In this document: in pieces, positions 1 to 5,436 of the stretch
How positions within the stretch are numbered: position 1 is the stretch's first letter
How the letters are laid out: every line of letters starts with the position of its first letter
Assembly: GCA_036840015.1 (NCBI GenBank)
Contig: DAISVV010000142.1
Location: 1 to 8,461, forward strand
Direction: 5' to 3'
Source: SZUA-430 sp036840015
GTDB taxonomy: Bacteria > Pseudomonadota > Alphaproteobacteria > Micropepsales > Micropepsaceae
Length of the DNA stretch: 8,461 nucleotides
Translations under genes and position numbers: made by a program
Notes under the pieces: generated by a model
Told to the model about the DNA's origin: nothing
Seen by the model: only the letters and a program-made list of their open reading frames with translations
The model's database searches: none

Positions 1-201
1 GCCTTTGCGGTGCTGCTGCCCGTGCTCACGAATGGGGCGGCGCTGCGCCTGCCGCCGCTTGTCGAGCTGTCGTTCTGGCAGCGTGCGCTCGAGCTGGGTG
101 CGGGATACCTGATCGTGATCTCGCTGTTCTTCCTGGTGAAGGTGCTTGTCGTGCGCCGTGCCCCGGCAGAGGGTCACGCGGGAGATGCCGGTCACCACTG
201 A
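1..201 (+). CDS. C-terminal tail of a membrane protein (5' end outside window)
   Basis: The frame is open from the first base to a TGA at 199-201, giving 66 residues of a longer protein. A GTG at position 10 could be read as a start but has no ribosome binding site and lies in mid-frame, so I treat the gene as truncated by the window edge. A hydrophobic stretch of about 20 residues (GAGYLIVISLFFLVKVLVV) looks like a last transmembrane helix. It is followed by a short tail starting with arginines and ending in a His/Gly-rich GHAGDAGHH, probably cytoplasmic by the positive-inside rule. The His-rich end could bind metal, but that is speculation. The family is not recognisable from this fragment. 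It lies 74 bases upstream of the liuC-like gene in the same direction, with a hairpin between them. Confidence 0.6.
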   Translation, partial: AFAVLLPVLTNGAALRLPPLVELSFWQRALELGAGYLIVISLFFLVKVLVVRRAPAEGHAGDAGHH

Positions 202-209
202 TTGATTAC

Positions 210-248
210 GGTGACAGTGCACTTGACCGGGATGAGTGCTCTGTCACC
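210..248. repeat. 14-bp inverted repeat (hairpin or operator) upstream of liuC
   Basis: GGTGACAGTGCACT (210-223) and AGTGCTCTGTCACC (235-248) are reverse complements with a single mismatch, separated by 11 bases. The element lies between the stop of the membrane-protein gene (201) and the liuC start (276). There is no T-run after it, so a simple intrinsic terminator is unlikely. A regulator operator or an mRNA hairpin fits better. GTCACC at 191-196, overlapping the upstream gene's end, can also pair with GGTGAC at 210-215, so two mutually exclusive hairpins are possible. It does not resemble the LiuR operator as I remember it. Function is inferred only. Confidence 0.55.
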
Positions 249-275
249 GACAACAGATTCTGAAAGAGGTTGCGC

Positions 276-1076
276 ATGACCGAAGCCATTGAAGATACCG
301 TCCTGCTCAACACGACGCGGGCGGGCGTCGCCGTCGTGACGCTGAACCGGCCGAAGGTGCACAATGCCTTCAATCCGGACGTGATCTCGCGGCTCAAGGA
401 CATCTTCGAGACGCTGAAGGGCGCGGACGGGGTGCGGGTCGTGCTGCTGGAAGGCGCGGGGCCCAGCTTCTCGGCTGGTGCGGACCTTGCGTGGATGAGA
501 GCGGCAGCAGATTACACCAGCGATGACAACCGCGCAGACGCGGGCGACATGGCGGGCATGCTGCATATGCTGCACACGCTTCCGCAGGTGACGATCGCGC
601 TGGTGCATGGCGCGGCCATGGCTGGTGGTTGCGGGCTGGTCTCGGCCTGTGACATTGCGATTGCCACGCGCTCGGCTTCTTTTGGGCTTTCCGAGGTGCG
701 GCTTGGCATCATTCCGGCAGTCATTTCGCCTTATGTGATGCGTGCGATCGGCCCGCGGGCTGCGAGCCGGTACTTCCTGACGGCCGAGCGCTTTGATGCG
801 GAAACGGCGCGGGCGCTCGGCCTCATCCACATCATGGTCGAAGACAATGATGGCCTGGCCAAGGAGGCCGAGCGCATCGTGCAGCAGGTCTTTACCTGTG
901 CGCCGGGTGCGATCGATGCGGCCAAGGACCTCATCCGGGCCGTCGAGGGGCGCCCCATCGACGCGGGATTGCGTGCCGATACATCGCGGCGCATCGCCGA
1001 GCGGCGGGCCAGCGACGAGGCCAAGGAAGGCCTCTCGGCCTTCCTTCAGAAGCGCAAGCCGCGCTGGGCCGAGTAG
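276..1076 (+). CDS. liuC: Methylglutaconyl-CoA hydratase / enoyl-CoA hydratase family (LiuC-like)
   Basis: A 266-residue crotonase-fold protein, normal length for the family. It probably hydrates 3-methylglutaconyl-CoA to HMG-CoA in the cytoplasm, the step after methylcrotonyl-CoA carboxylase in leucine breakdown. The oxyanion-hole regions are visible: FSAGADLAWM (residues 65-74) and HGAAMAGGCGLVSACDIAIA (111-130). SEVRLGIIPAVISPYV (139-154) is typical of the LiuC/AtuE branch, with E140 as the likely catalytic acid. The other crotonase glutamate, which would follow AGG, is not present; I recall this branch lacking it too. The ATG at 276 is preferred over the TTG at 270 because AAAGAGGT (263-270) sits at good spacing before it and overlaps the TTG. 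The next gene begins seven bases after the stop and encodes the enzyme of the preceding step, which supports the assignment. A related enoyl-CoA substrate cannot be excluded. Confidence 0.85.
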   Translation: MTEAIEDTVLLNTTRAGVAVVTLNRPKVHNAFNPDVISRLKDIFETLKGADGVRVVLLEGAGPSFSAGADLAWMRAAADYTSDDNRADAGDMAGMLHMLHTLPQVTIALVHGAAMAGGCGLVSACDIAIATRSASFGLSEVRLGIIPAVISPYVMRAIGPRAASRYFLTAERFDAETARALGLIHIMVEDNDGLAKEAERIVQQVFTCAPGAIDAAKDLIRAVEGRPIDAGLRADTSRRIAERRASDEAKEGLSAFLQKRKPRWAE

Positions 1077-1083
1077 GGGTACC

Positions 1084-2511
1084 ATGTTCAAGTCACTCCT
1101 GATCGCCAATCGCGGCGAGATTGCCTGCCGCGTCATTCGCACCGCCCGGCGGCTTGGGTTGCGGACGATCGCCGTGCATTCGGATGCGGATGCCTGCGGT
1201 CTGCATGTGGCGATGGCGGACCAGTCGGTGCGCATCGGTCCAGCAGCCGCGCGCGAAAGCTATCTGAGCATCGAGGCGATCCTTGCGGCGGCGCGTATGA
1301 CGGGTGCCGAGGCCATTCATCCGGGCTATGGGTTCCTGTCGGAGAACCCGGCCTTTGCAGAGGCCTGCCAGGCGGCCGGCATCGTGTTCGTGGGGCCGCC
1401 CGCGTCTGCCATCCGTGCGATGGGGCTCAAGGATGCGGCCAAGGCGCTCATGATCAAGGCGGGCGTTCCGGTCGTGCCGGGCTATTTCGGGGATGACCAG
1501 TCGCCTGAGCACCTTGCACGGGAAGCGGGGCGCATCGGCTATCCCGTGCTCATCAAGGCGGTGGCTGGTGGTGGTGGCAAGGGCATGCGGCGGGTCGATG
1601 CCGCGGCCGATTTCACAAAGGCGCTGGAAGGTGCGCAGCGCGAGGCGCAGGCGGCCTTCGGTGATGCGCGGGTGCTCGTCGAAAAATACGTGGCATCACC
1701 GCGCCATATCGAGATCCAGGTGTTTGCCGACAGCCATGGCAATGCCGTCCATCTGTTCGAGCGCGACTGCTCGCTGCAGCGGCGCCACCAGAAGGTCGTG
1801 GAGGAGGCGCCCGCTCCGGGGATGCCCGAGAGCCTGCGGGCCAGGATGGGCGAGGCCGCTGTCACCTGCGCAAAGGCGATCGGCTATCGCGGGGCGGGTA
1901 CGGTCGAGTTCATCGTCGACGGCTCGAAGGGGCTCACGGACGACGGCTTCTATTTCATGGAGATGAACACGCGGCTTCAGGTCGAGCACCCTGTCACTGA
2001 AATGATCACGGGGCACGACCTTGTCGAGTGGCAGCTGCGCGTGGCTGCTGGCGAGAAGCTTCCGGTCGGGCAGGGCGAGCTTCGCATCGAGGGCCATGCG
2101 GTCGAGGTGCGCCTTTATGCCGAGGACCCGGTCAAGGGTTTCCTGCCTTCGACAGGCAAGCTCGCACGATTGCGGCTGCCGGCCGCGGGTGAACATGTAC
2201 GGGTCGATGCCGGCGTTGCGGAAGGCGGCGAGGTGTCGATGTTCTATGACCCGATGATCGCCAAGGTCATCGCGTGGAGCCGGACGCGTGAAGCTGCGCT
2301 TGGCGTTCTGTCGGATGCGCTCGAGACGGCGGAAATTGCCGGCGTGCGTACAAACCTGGGCTTCCTGGTCTCGACGTTGCGACATCCGGCGATGATCGAC
2401 GGGCATGTCGACACGGGATTCATCGAGCGGCACAAGGCGGCGCTCATCGCGGTTCCGGACGGGCTTGGGGAAGATGCGCTGAGGCTGGCGGTGGCCCATT
2501 TGCTGCTTTAG
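1084..2511 (+). CDS. liuD: Biotin carboxylase portion of methylcrotonyl-CoA carboxylase alpha (475 aa up to the TAG)
   Basis: The ATP-dependent biotin carboxylase half, which carboxylates biotin using bicarbonate. It starts at ATG 1084, preceded by AGGGG at 1075-1079, and follows the liuC stop by seven bases, so the two are translated as a pair. Visible landmarks are the N-terminal LLIANRGEIACRVIRTARR (5-23), HPGYGFLSEN (79-88), ATP-grasp lysines K116 and K158, the glycine loop AGGGGKGM (161-168), RRHQKVVEEAP (233-243), the catalytic EMNTRLQVEHPVTE (293-306) and R343 in EVRLYAEDP. All catalytic residues I can place are present, so this half could fold by itself. It ends at ...VAHLLL just after the biotin carboxylase C-terminal domain and lacks the biotin-bearing domain. 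Acyl specificity (methylcrotonyl rather than propionyl or geranyl) is inferred from the liuC neighbour. Confidence 0.85.
   Translation: MFKSLLIANRGEIACRVIRTARRLGLRTIAVHSDADACGLHVAMADQSVRIGPAAARESYLSIEAILAAARMTGAEAIHPGYGFLSENPAFAEACQAAGIVFVGPPASAIRAMGLKDAAKALMIKAGVPVVPGYFGDDQSPEHLAREAGRIGYPVLIKAVAGGGGKGMRRVDAAADFTKALEGAQREAQAAFGDARVLVEKYVASPRHIEIQVFADSHGNAVHLFERDCSLQRRHQKVVEEAPAPGMPESLRARMGEAAVTCAKAIGYRGAGTVEFIVDGSKGLTDDGFYFMEMNTRLQVEHPVTEMITGHDLVEWQLRVAAGEKLPVGQGELRIEGHAVEVRLYAEDPVKGFLPSTGKLARLRLPAAGEHVRVDAGVAEGGEVSMFYDPMIAKVIAWSRTREAALGVLSDALETAEIAGVRTNLGFLVSTLRHPAMIDGHVDTGFIERHKAALIAVPDGLGEDALRLAVAHLLL
2509..2511 (+). other. In-frame amber codon splitting mccA
   Basis: TAG at codon 476 of the 1084 frame, at the junction between the biotin carboxylase domain and the coupling/biotinyl region. 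Coding signal continues in the same frame immediately after it. GAG or CAG would restore the gene with one base change. I saw no obvious readthrough element next to it. Confidence 0.9.
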
Positions 2512-2574
2512 CGCTGGCGTGGTCGCAACCCCCGGTCGCCCTGGGACGCGCTGGACGGCTGGCGGCTGGGCGGC

Positions 2575-3072
2575 GTGCGGCAGTCCGAGGTCGTGCGCCT
2601 CAAGGCGGGTGGTGCGACCCGGGAGATCACGGTGCTGCACGGGCCGGCCGGGTGGCGCTTCACCGAGGCCGGACGCGGTGCTGACGTCTCGGCGCGTAGC
2701 GTCGATGGCGATCGCATCGAGGCCATCGTCGACGGGCGGCGCGTTACGGGCGGTGTGGTGCAGGCACGCTTCCTGCTGACGGTTCTTCTGCGCGGACACA
2801 GTTTTGCCGTCGAGGTCCACGATCCGCTTGGTGGTGCCGAGACGGGTCCTGCGGGAGGCAGCGAAATCCGGTCGCCCATGCCGGGCAAGGTCACGCAGGT
2901 CCTCGTCAAGCCCGGCGATCGCGTGCGCAAGGGGCAGGCGCTGGCCGTGCTCGAGGCGATGAAGATGGAGCACACGCTTTCCTCGCCTGGTGACCATGCA
3001 ATCAAGGCGGTGCCCTACAAGGCCGGCGACCAGGTGAACGAGGGCGTGGTCATCGTCTCGTTCGAGACCTGA
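2575..3072 (+). CDS. liuD: Biotinyl (BCCP) portion of methylcrotonyl-CoA carboxylase alpha, downstream of the TAG
   Basis: The remainder of the mccA frame. It contains the coupling region and a C-terminal biotinyl/lipoyl domain of about 70 residues. The domain begins at IRSPMPGKV and carries the biotinylation motif EAMKME. The acceptor lysine is codon 2962-2964, residue 130 of this fragment and 627 of the full-length frame. In the intact enzyme this domain carries carboxybiotin from the biotin carboxylase site to the beta subunit. The first possible start after the stop is GTG 2575; it has no clear Shine-Dalgarno sequence and lies inside the conserved SPWD..DGWRL region, so independent translation is doubtful and the coordinates are a minimal reading. 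The homologous sequence really begins at 2512. It ends 21 bases before the terminator hairpin. Confidence 0.65.
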   Translation: MRQSEVVRLKAGGATREITVLHGPAGWRFTEAGRGADVSARSVDGDRIEAIVDGRRVTGGVVQARFLLTVLLRGHSFAVEVHDPLGGAETGPAGGSEIRSPMPGKVTQVLVKPGDRVRKGQALAVLEAMKMEHTLSSPGDHAIKAVPYKAGDQVNEGVVIVSFET

Positions 3073-3093
3073 GCAGGCGTGGTCCATGAAAGA

Positions 3094-3117
3094 GGGGACG
3101 CCGCTGGCGGCGTCCCC
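3094..3117. terminator. Strong hairpin between convergent genes, probable terminator
   Basis: GGGGACGCCG (3094-3103), loop CTGG, CGGCGTCCCC (3108-3117): a perfect 10-bp GC-rich stem with a four-base loop, 21 bases after the mccA stop and 27 bases before the 3' end of the minus-strand gene. On the minus strand it is followed by TCTTTCATGG, a weak T-rich tail; on the plus strand there is none. It probably serves both converging transcripts, more convincingly the minus-strand one. Confidence 0.7.
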
Positions 3118-3144
3118 GATGGGTTCAAGGCTTTGCAGTCGGGA

Positions 3145-3882
3145 TCAGTTGTAGACGGCAAAGTCTGCGCGGCAGCCCTTGTCCACCCAGATCCCGCGGC
3201 GGTCATAGCCCCATGAGGTGTTGAAGCGGCAGGCGCTGGAGCTGCGCTGGCGGATGAGCTCAACGTCGCTGCGCACACGCACGGCGCAATACGCATACTT
3301 GTTCTTGGCCGAGTTGCACGAAACGACCTTGTAGGGGCGGGTCTGGTAGTAGCCTCCCTGCGGCGGCGGGGGCGGTGGCGGCGGGTAGCCTCCCGGCCCG
3401 TAGGAACCCGGCGGTGGCGGTGGCGGATAGGATCCGGACGGATACCCTCCCGGTGGTGGCGGTGGCGGGTAGCCACCCGGGCCGTAACCCGGCGGCGGCG
3501 GCGGTGGTTCGCGGCGGTTCGGATCGCCATCATCGCCCGATGTCGCGGCAAGGATTCCGAGCGCCAGGATGCCGAGGCCGATTGCGGCGGCGGTGTCACC
3601 CTTGCCCTTGTCCTTCTTGCCGATACGGAAGGTCGCGCTGCAGCCGTTGGCGACCCAGATGCCTGAGCGGTCGTAGCCCCACGTATCATCGTAGTAGCAG
3701 GCATAAGCCGAGTGCTGATAGACGAGCTCGACTCCGCGCGAGGTATCGGCGTTGCAGTAGTTGCTGGCACCCGGCCGGGAGCCACACCGGATTTCCTCGG
3801 CGGCAGCAGGTGCGGCAAAGCCCAGCGACAGGCCCAGCGCCGCCGCAGTCCAAGCGGCAGTCATCACCGGTTTCAATTTCAT
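3145..3882 (-). CDS. Exported protein with two DUF3011 domains and a Pro/Gly/Tyr-rich linker
   Basis: A 245-residue protein of unknown function. The start at 3882 is chosen because GGAGA lies seven bases upstream; an in-frame ATG at 3900 has no such site. Residues 1-28 form a Sec signal peptide ending PAAA before EE. DUF3011-like domain 1 (about 33-87) and domain 2 (189-243) share TWGYD/SWGYD, GIWV, GCxAxF and the same four cysteines: C33, C43, C62, C81 and C189, C199, C218, C237, with identical gaps of 10, 19 and 19. This implies internal duplication and suggests two disulfides per domain in the periplasm. Between them are a lysine-rich stretch (88-95), a hydrophobic segment (about 97-115) and four proline-rich repeats (126-179). 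The hydrophobic segment may anchor the protein. A cell-envelope role is inferred from export and composition only. Confidence 0.8.
   Translation of the reverse strand: MKLKPVMTAAWTAAALGLSLGFAAPAAAEEIRCGSRPGASNYCNADTSRGVELVYQHSAYACYYDDTWGYDRSGIWVANGCSATFRIGKKDKGKGDTAAAIGLGILALGILAATSGDDGDPNRREPPPPPPGYGPGGYPPPPPPGGYPSGSYPPPPPPGSYGPGGYPPPPPPPPQGGYYQTRPYKVVSCNSAKNKYAYCAVRVRSDVELIRQRSSSACRFNTSWGYDRRGIWVDKGCRADFAVYN
3346..3507 (-). repeat. Four tandem Pro-rich repeats coding the linker of the DUF3011 protein
   Basis: Residues 126-179 consist of four units of about 13-14 residues. Each unit begins with six to eight prolines and ends in a Gly/Tyr/Ser segment (GYGPGGY, GGYPSGSY, GSYGPGGY, QGGYY). At the DNA level this appears on the plus strand as repeated GGCGGTGGCGG-type tracts that could slip in replication or form G-quadruplexes. 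The tract probably varies in length between relatives. It acts as an extended spacer between the two cysteine-rich domains. Confidence 0.8.
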
Positions 3883-3911
3883 TGTCGATTCTCCAGCCAT
3901 CCCACCGCCGC

Positions 3912-3941
3912 ATTACAGACTGTTTCCATGGCCGTTTGCAA
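3912..3941 (-). promoter_or_regulatory. Candidate sigma-70-type promoter for the DUF3011 gene
   Basis: Read on the minus strand, TTGCAA (3936-3941, 4 of 6 matches to the -35 box) is followed by an 18-base spacer and TGTAAT (3912-3917, 5 of 6 matches to the -10 box). Transcription would begin near 3905, leaving a leader of about 20 bases that contains the GGAGA ribosome site. It lies in the intergenic space shared with the divergent EF-hand gene. I found no equally good promoter for the plus strand there. GCCTG-TG-CAGGC (3942-3953) next to the -35 box is a small dyad that might bind a regulator. Confidence 0.4.
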
Positions 3942-4028
3942 GCCTGTGCAGGCAAGGGCTGCTGTGTTAGACAATCGACCTGCGCCCTGGAAATCCGGTG
4001 TTTGTTCCGGACCATCACGGAGATGAAC

Positions 4029-4370
4029 ATGAGAAACGCCCTCTTCCTTGCCGTCATTCCGCTTGCGGCTTCTCTTGCTGCAACTGCGTGGGCTGCGGGC
4101 ACGCCCGGTGACTACAATGACGATGGCAGCATCAGCCGCGAGGAATTCCGCAACCAGGCGGCCAAGGCCGCGTTTGCGGCGGACAAGAACAAGGATGGTT
4201 TCATCGATGCGGACGAGTTCAAGCTCACCGACGAGCAACGCCGCGCAATGGACAGCAATGGCGACGGGAAGGTCTCGGTCGAGGAGTTCCAGGCCGGGCA
4301 GGTTGCCGGCTTCGATGCGCTCGACAAGAACAAGAACGGGACGGTGGAAGCCGCTGAAAAGGGTCGCTGA
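4029..4370 (+). CDS. Exported four-loop EF-hand calcium-binding protein
   Basis: A 113-residue protein. The ATG at 4029 has GGAG (4019-4022) at proper spacing; the ATG at 4023 abuts that site and is less likely. Residues 1 to about 22 are a signal peptide (hydrophobic core FLAVIPLAASLAATAWA). The mature part has four 12-residue calcium loops: DYNDDGSISREE (28-39), DKNKDGFIDADE (52-63), DSNGDGKVSVEE (75-86) and DKNKNGTVEAAE (99-110). Each has acidic or Asn residues at positions 1, 3 and 5, Gly at 6 and Glu at 12. The loops are 23-24 residues apart, closer than in calmodulin-type EF-hands, so the entering helices must be short. It probably binds calcium in the periplasm as a buffer or sensor; no partner is evident. 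It is divergent from the DUF3011 gene and its stop overlaps or abuts the DUF1489 gene. Confidence 0.85.
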   Translation: MRNALFLAVIPLAASLAATAWAAGTPGDYNDDGSISREEFRNQAAKAAFAADKNKDGFIDADEFKLTDEQRRAMDSNGDGKVSVEEFQAGQVAGFDALDKNKNGTVEAAEKGR

Positions 4371-4804
4371 CGCTGGCACTGCATATCATCAAGCTGTGCG
4401 TGGGGGCTGACTCCGTCGCTGATCTGCGGGACTGGCAGCAGAGCCATTTTTCTGCGCTTCGCAAGCGCGGGCTGAAGGCCGAGCAGTGCCACACGACGCG
4501 CATGATCCCGAAGCGTCGGGACGAGGTCCTTGATGGCGGTTCGCTCTACTGGGTGATCAAGGGTTCGACGGCAGTCCGACAGGTGCTGGCGGATGTTCGC
4601 CCCTTCACCGACCACGACGGCGTTCAGCGCTGCAATCTGGTGCTTGAGCCCGCTCTCATTCCTGTTGCGCCGCGACCGCGGCGGCCCTTCCAGGGCTGGC
4701 GCTATCTCGAGCCCAAGGATGCGCCGCCGGATATCGGCCAGTCTGCCGACGGGGACATGCCAGAGGGGCTGCGCCGCGAACTGGCCGAACTCGGACTCCT
4801 TTGA
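4367..4804 (+). CDS. DUF1489 family protein, probably starting at a non-standard CTG
   Basis: A protein of unknown function matching DUF1489. Family landmarks are LHIIKLCVGADSVADLRDWQ (residues 5-24), HTTRMIPKR (42-50), GGSLYWVIKG (57-66) and RRPFQGWRYLEPKDAPPD (105-122). The conserved N-terminal LHIIKLCVG lies upstream of the first canonical start, GTG 4400, which has no ribosome site. The frame is open back to a TGA at 4355-4357 with no ATG, GTG or TTG between. I place the start at CTG 4367, which gives LTLALHIIKLC... (145 residues) and a four-base CTGA overlap with the EF-hand stop, a usual arrangement for coupled translation. CTG 4373 is an alternative, with AAGGG (4359-4363) nine bases upstream. 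If only canonical starts are accepted the gene is 4400-4804. The GNAT gene follows after 26 bases. Confidence 0.8.
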   Translation: MTLALHIIKLCVGADSVADLRDWQQSHFSALRKRGLKAEQCHTTRMIPKRRDEVLDGGSLYWVIKGSTAVRQVLADVRPFTDHDGVQRCNLVLEPALIPVAPRPRRPFQGWRYLEPKDAPPDIGQSADGDMPEGLRRELAELGLL

Positions 4805-4830
4805 ACTTCCGCGTCAGCCGAGGGTCCCTC

Positions 4831-5379
4831 ATGTCCACAAATCCAGCCCGCGTGACACTGCTCACGCTCGCGCCGCGCCTCGAGACGCGTCGGCTTGTGC
4901 TTCGCGGGCATGTTTTGGCCGATCTTGAAGACTGCGTTTCGCTGTGGGAGGACGCCGAGGTGACGCGCTTCATCGGGGGATCGCCTGCGACGCCGCAGGA
5001 GTCGTGGTTCCGCCTGCTGCGCTATGTTGGCCATTGGACCTTGGTCGGGCATGGTTATTGGGTGATCGAGGAGAAGTCTTCGGGACGGTATGCGGGGGAA
5101 ATCGGATTTTCCGACTCTCAGCGCGAAATCGAGCCGTCGCTCTCCGGCATGCCTGAGAGCGGATGGGCCCTGTTTCCGTGGGCGCAGGGGCAGGGCTATG
5201 CCAGCGAGGCGCTGGAGCGGGTGCTGGCCTGGGGGGATGAGACGCTTGGCGGGCGGAGGACCTGCTGCATCATCAGTCCCCAGAACCTGCCGTCACTGAG
5301 GGTGGCGCAGAAGAACGGATATGTGGAAGCCGCCCGGACAACCTATGGGGATGAGCCGATCCTCGTTTTTCAGCGCTGA
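4831..5379 (+). CDS. GNAT family N-acetyltransferase (RimJ/RimL-like)
   Basis: A 182-residue protein of typical size for the Acetyltransf_3 (RimJ/RimL) branch of the GNAT superfamily, which moves an acetyl group from acetyl-CoA to an amine. Visible features are the N-terminal LETRRLVLRGH strand (18-28), W77-V78-I79-E80 followed by the central strands up to GEIGFSD (89-95), and the acetyl-CoA pyrophosphate loop QGQGYA (119-124), which fits the (Q/R)xxGx(G/A) pattern and is followed by the helix SEALERVLAW. The late N152-L153-PSLRVAQKNGY (152-164) is the usual C-terminal CoA-contact region. The ATG at 4831 is chosen because GAGGG (4820-4824) lies six bases upstream; a TTG at 4801 in the same frame would overlap the DUF1489 stop and lacks a site. 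The substrate is unknown. It is probably co-transcribed with the EF-hand and DUF1489 genes. Confidence 0.88.
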   Translation: MSTNPARVTLLTLAPRLETRRLVLRGHVLADLEDCVSLWEDAEVTRFIGGSPATPQESWFRLLRYVGHWTLVGHGYWVIEEKSSGRYAGEIGFSDSQREIEPSLSGMPESGWALFPWAQGQGYASEALERVLAWGDETLGGRRTCCIISPQNLPSLRVAQKNGYVEAARTTYGDEPILVFQR

Positions 5380-5436
5380 TGCGTGCCGCCAGGGCATCTT
5401 GCGCCCGGGGCCCTTGACGTAGGATTGTCCCGCCCC

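Larger units (their letters stand above)
1084..3072 (+). pseudogene. liuD: Methylcrotonyl-CoA carboxylase subunit alpha, interrupted by an in-frame TAG (whole locus)
   Basis: Read straight through the TAG at 2509-2511, this frame gives a 662-codon protein with the full architecture of an MCC alpha subunit: biotin carboxylase, a coupling (BT) region and a C-terminal biotinyl domain, at about the usual family length. The frame is unchanged on both sides of the stop and the residues after it (RWRGR...SPWDALDGWRL) are the expected continuation, since SPWD..DGWRL is a recognisable MCC alpha motif. One substitution from GAG (Glu) or CAG (Gln) explains the break. The MCC beta subunit that normally pairs with it is not in the window. 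This may be a genuine nonsense mutation, a suppressed amber codon or a sequencing error. The two halves are listed separately. Confidence 0.75.

Noticed and set aside
651..700. liuC lacking one of the two classical crotonase glutamates, as if catalytically dead
   Set aside because: As far as I recall the LiuC/AtuE branch normally lacks that residue while keeping the SEVRLG glutamate, so this is a family trait and not a lesion.
793..1083. In-frame upstream extension of the mccA frame to ATG 793
   Set aside because: It would overlap most of liuC's 3' end and encode low-complexity Arg/Ser sequence. The family-typical N-terminus MFKSLLIANRGEIA starts at 1084 behind a good ribosome site.
2512..2574. 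Treating the post-TAG region as an independent biotin carboxyl carrier gene
   Set aside because: Homology to MCC alpha runs straight through the stop in the same frame, and the first available start (GTG 2575) is inside conserved sequence with no ribosome site.
1696..3087. Long open frame on the minus strand opposite mccA, and similar ones at 192-1235, 5293-6180 and 6559-7719
   Set aside because: These lie antisense to genes with clear family motifs, have Arg/His-rich composition typical of antisense frames in high-GC DNA, and show no recognisable domain or ribosome site.
3355..3510. GGC/GGT-rich tract as a CRISPR-like or non-coding tandem repeat
   Set aside because: It is explained by the proline-rich coding repeats of the minus-strand protein; units are too short and irregular for a CRISPR array.
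3375..4028. In-frame extension of the EF-hand gene upstream to 3375
   Set aside because: The extension runs antisense through the DUF3011 gene and would bury the signal peptide. The ATG at 4029 has its own ribosome site.
5414..5436. TTGACG at 5414-5419 as a -35 box for putA
   Set aside because: A -10 box at normal spacing would fall on the putA start codon and nothing there resembles TATAAT.
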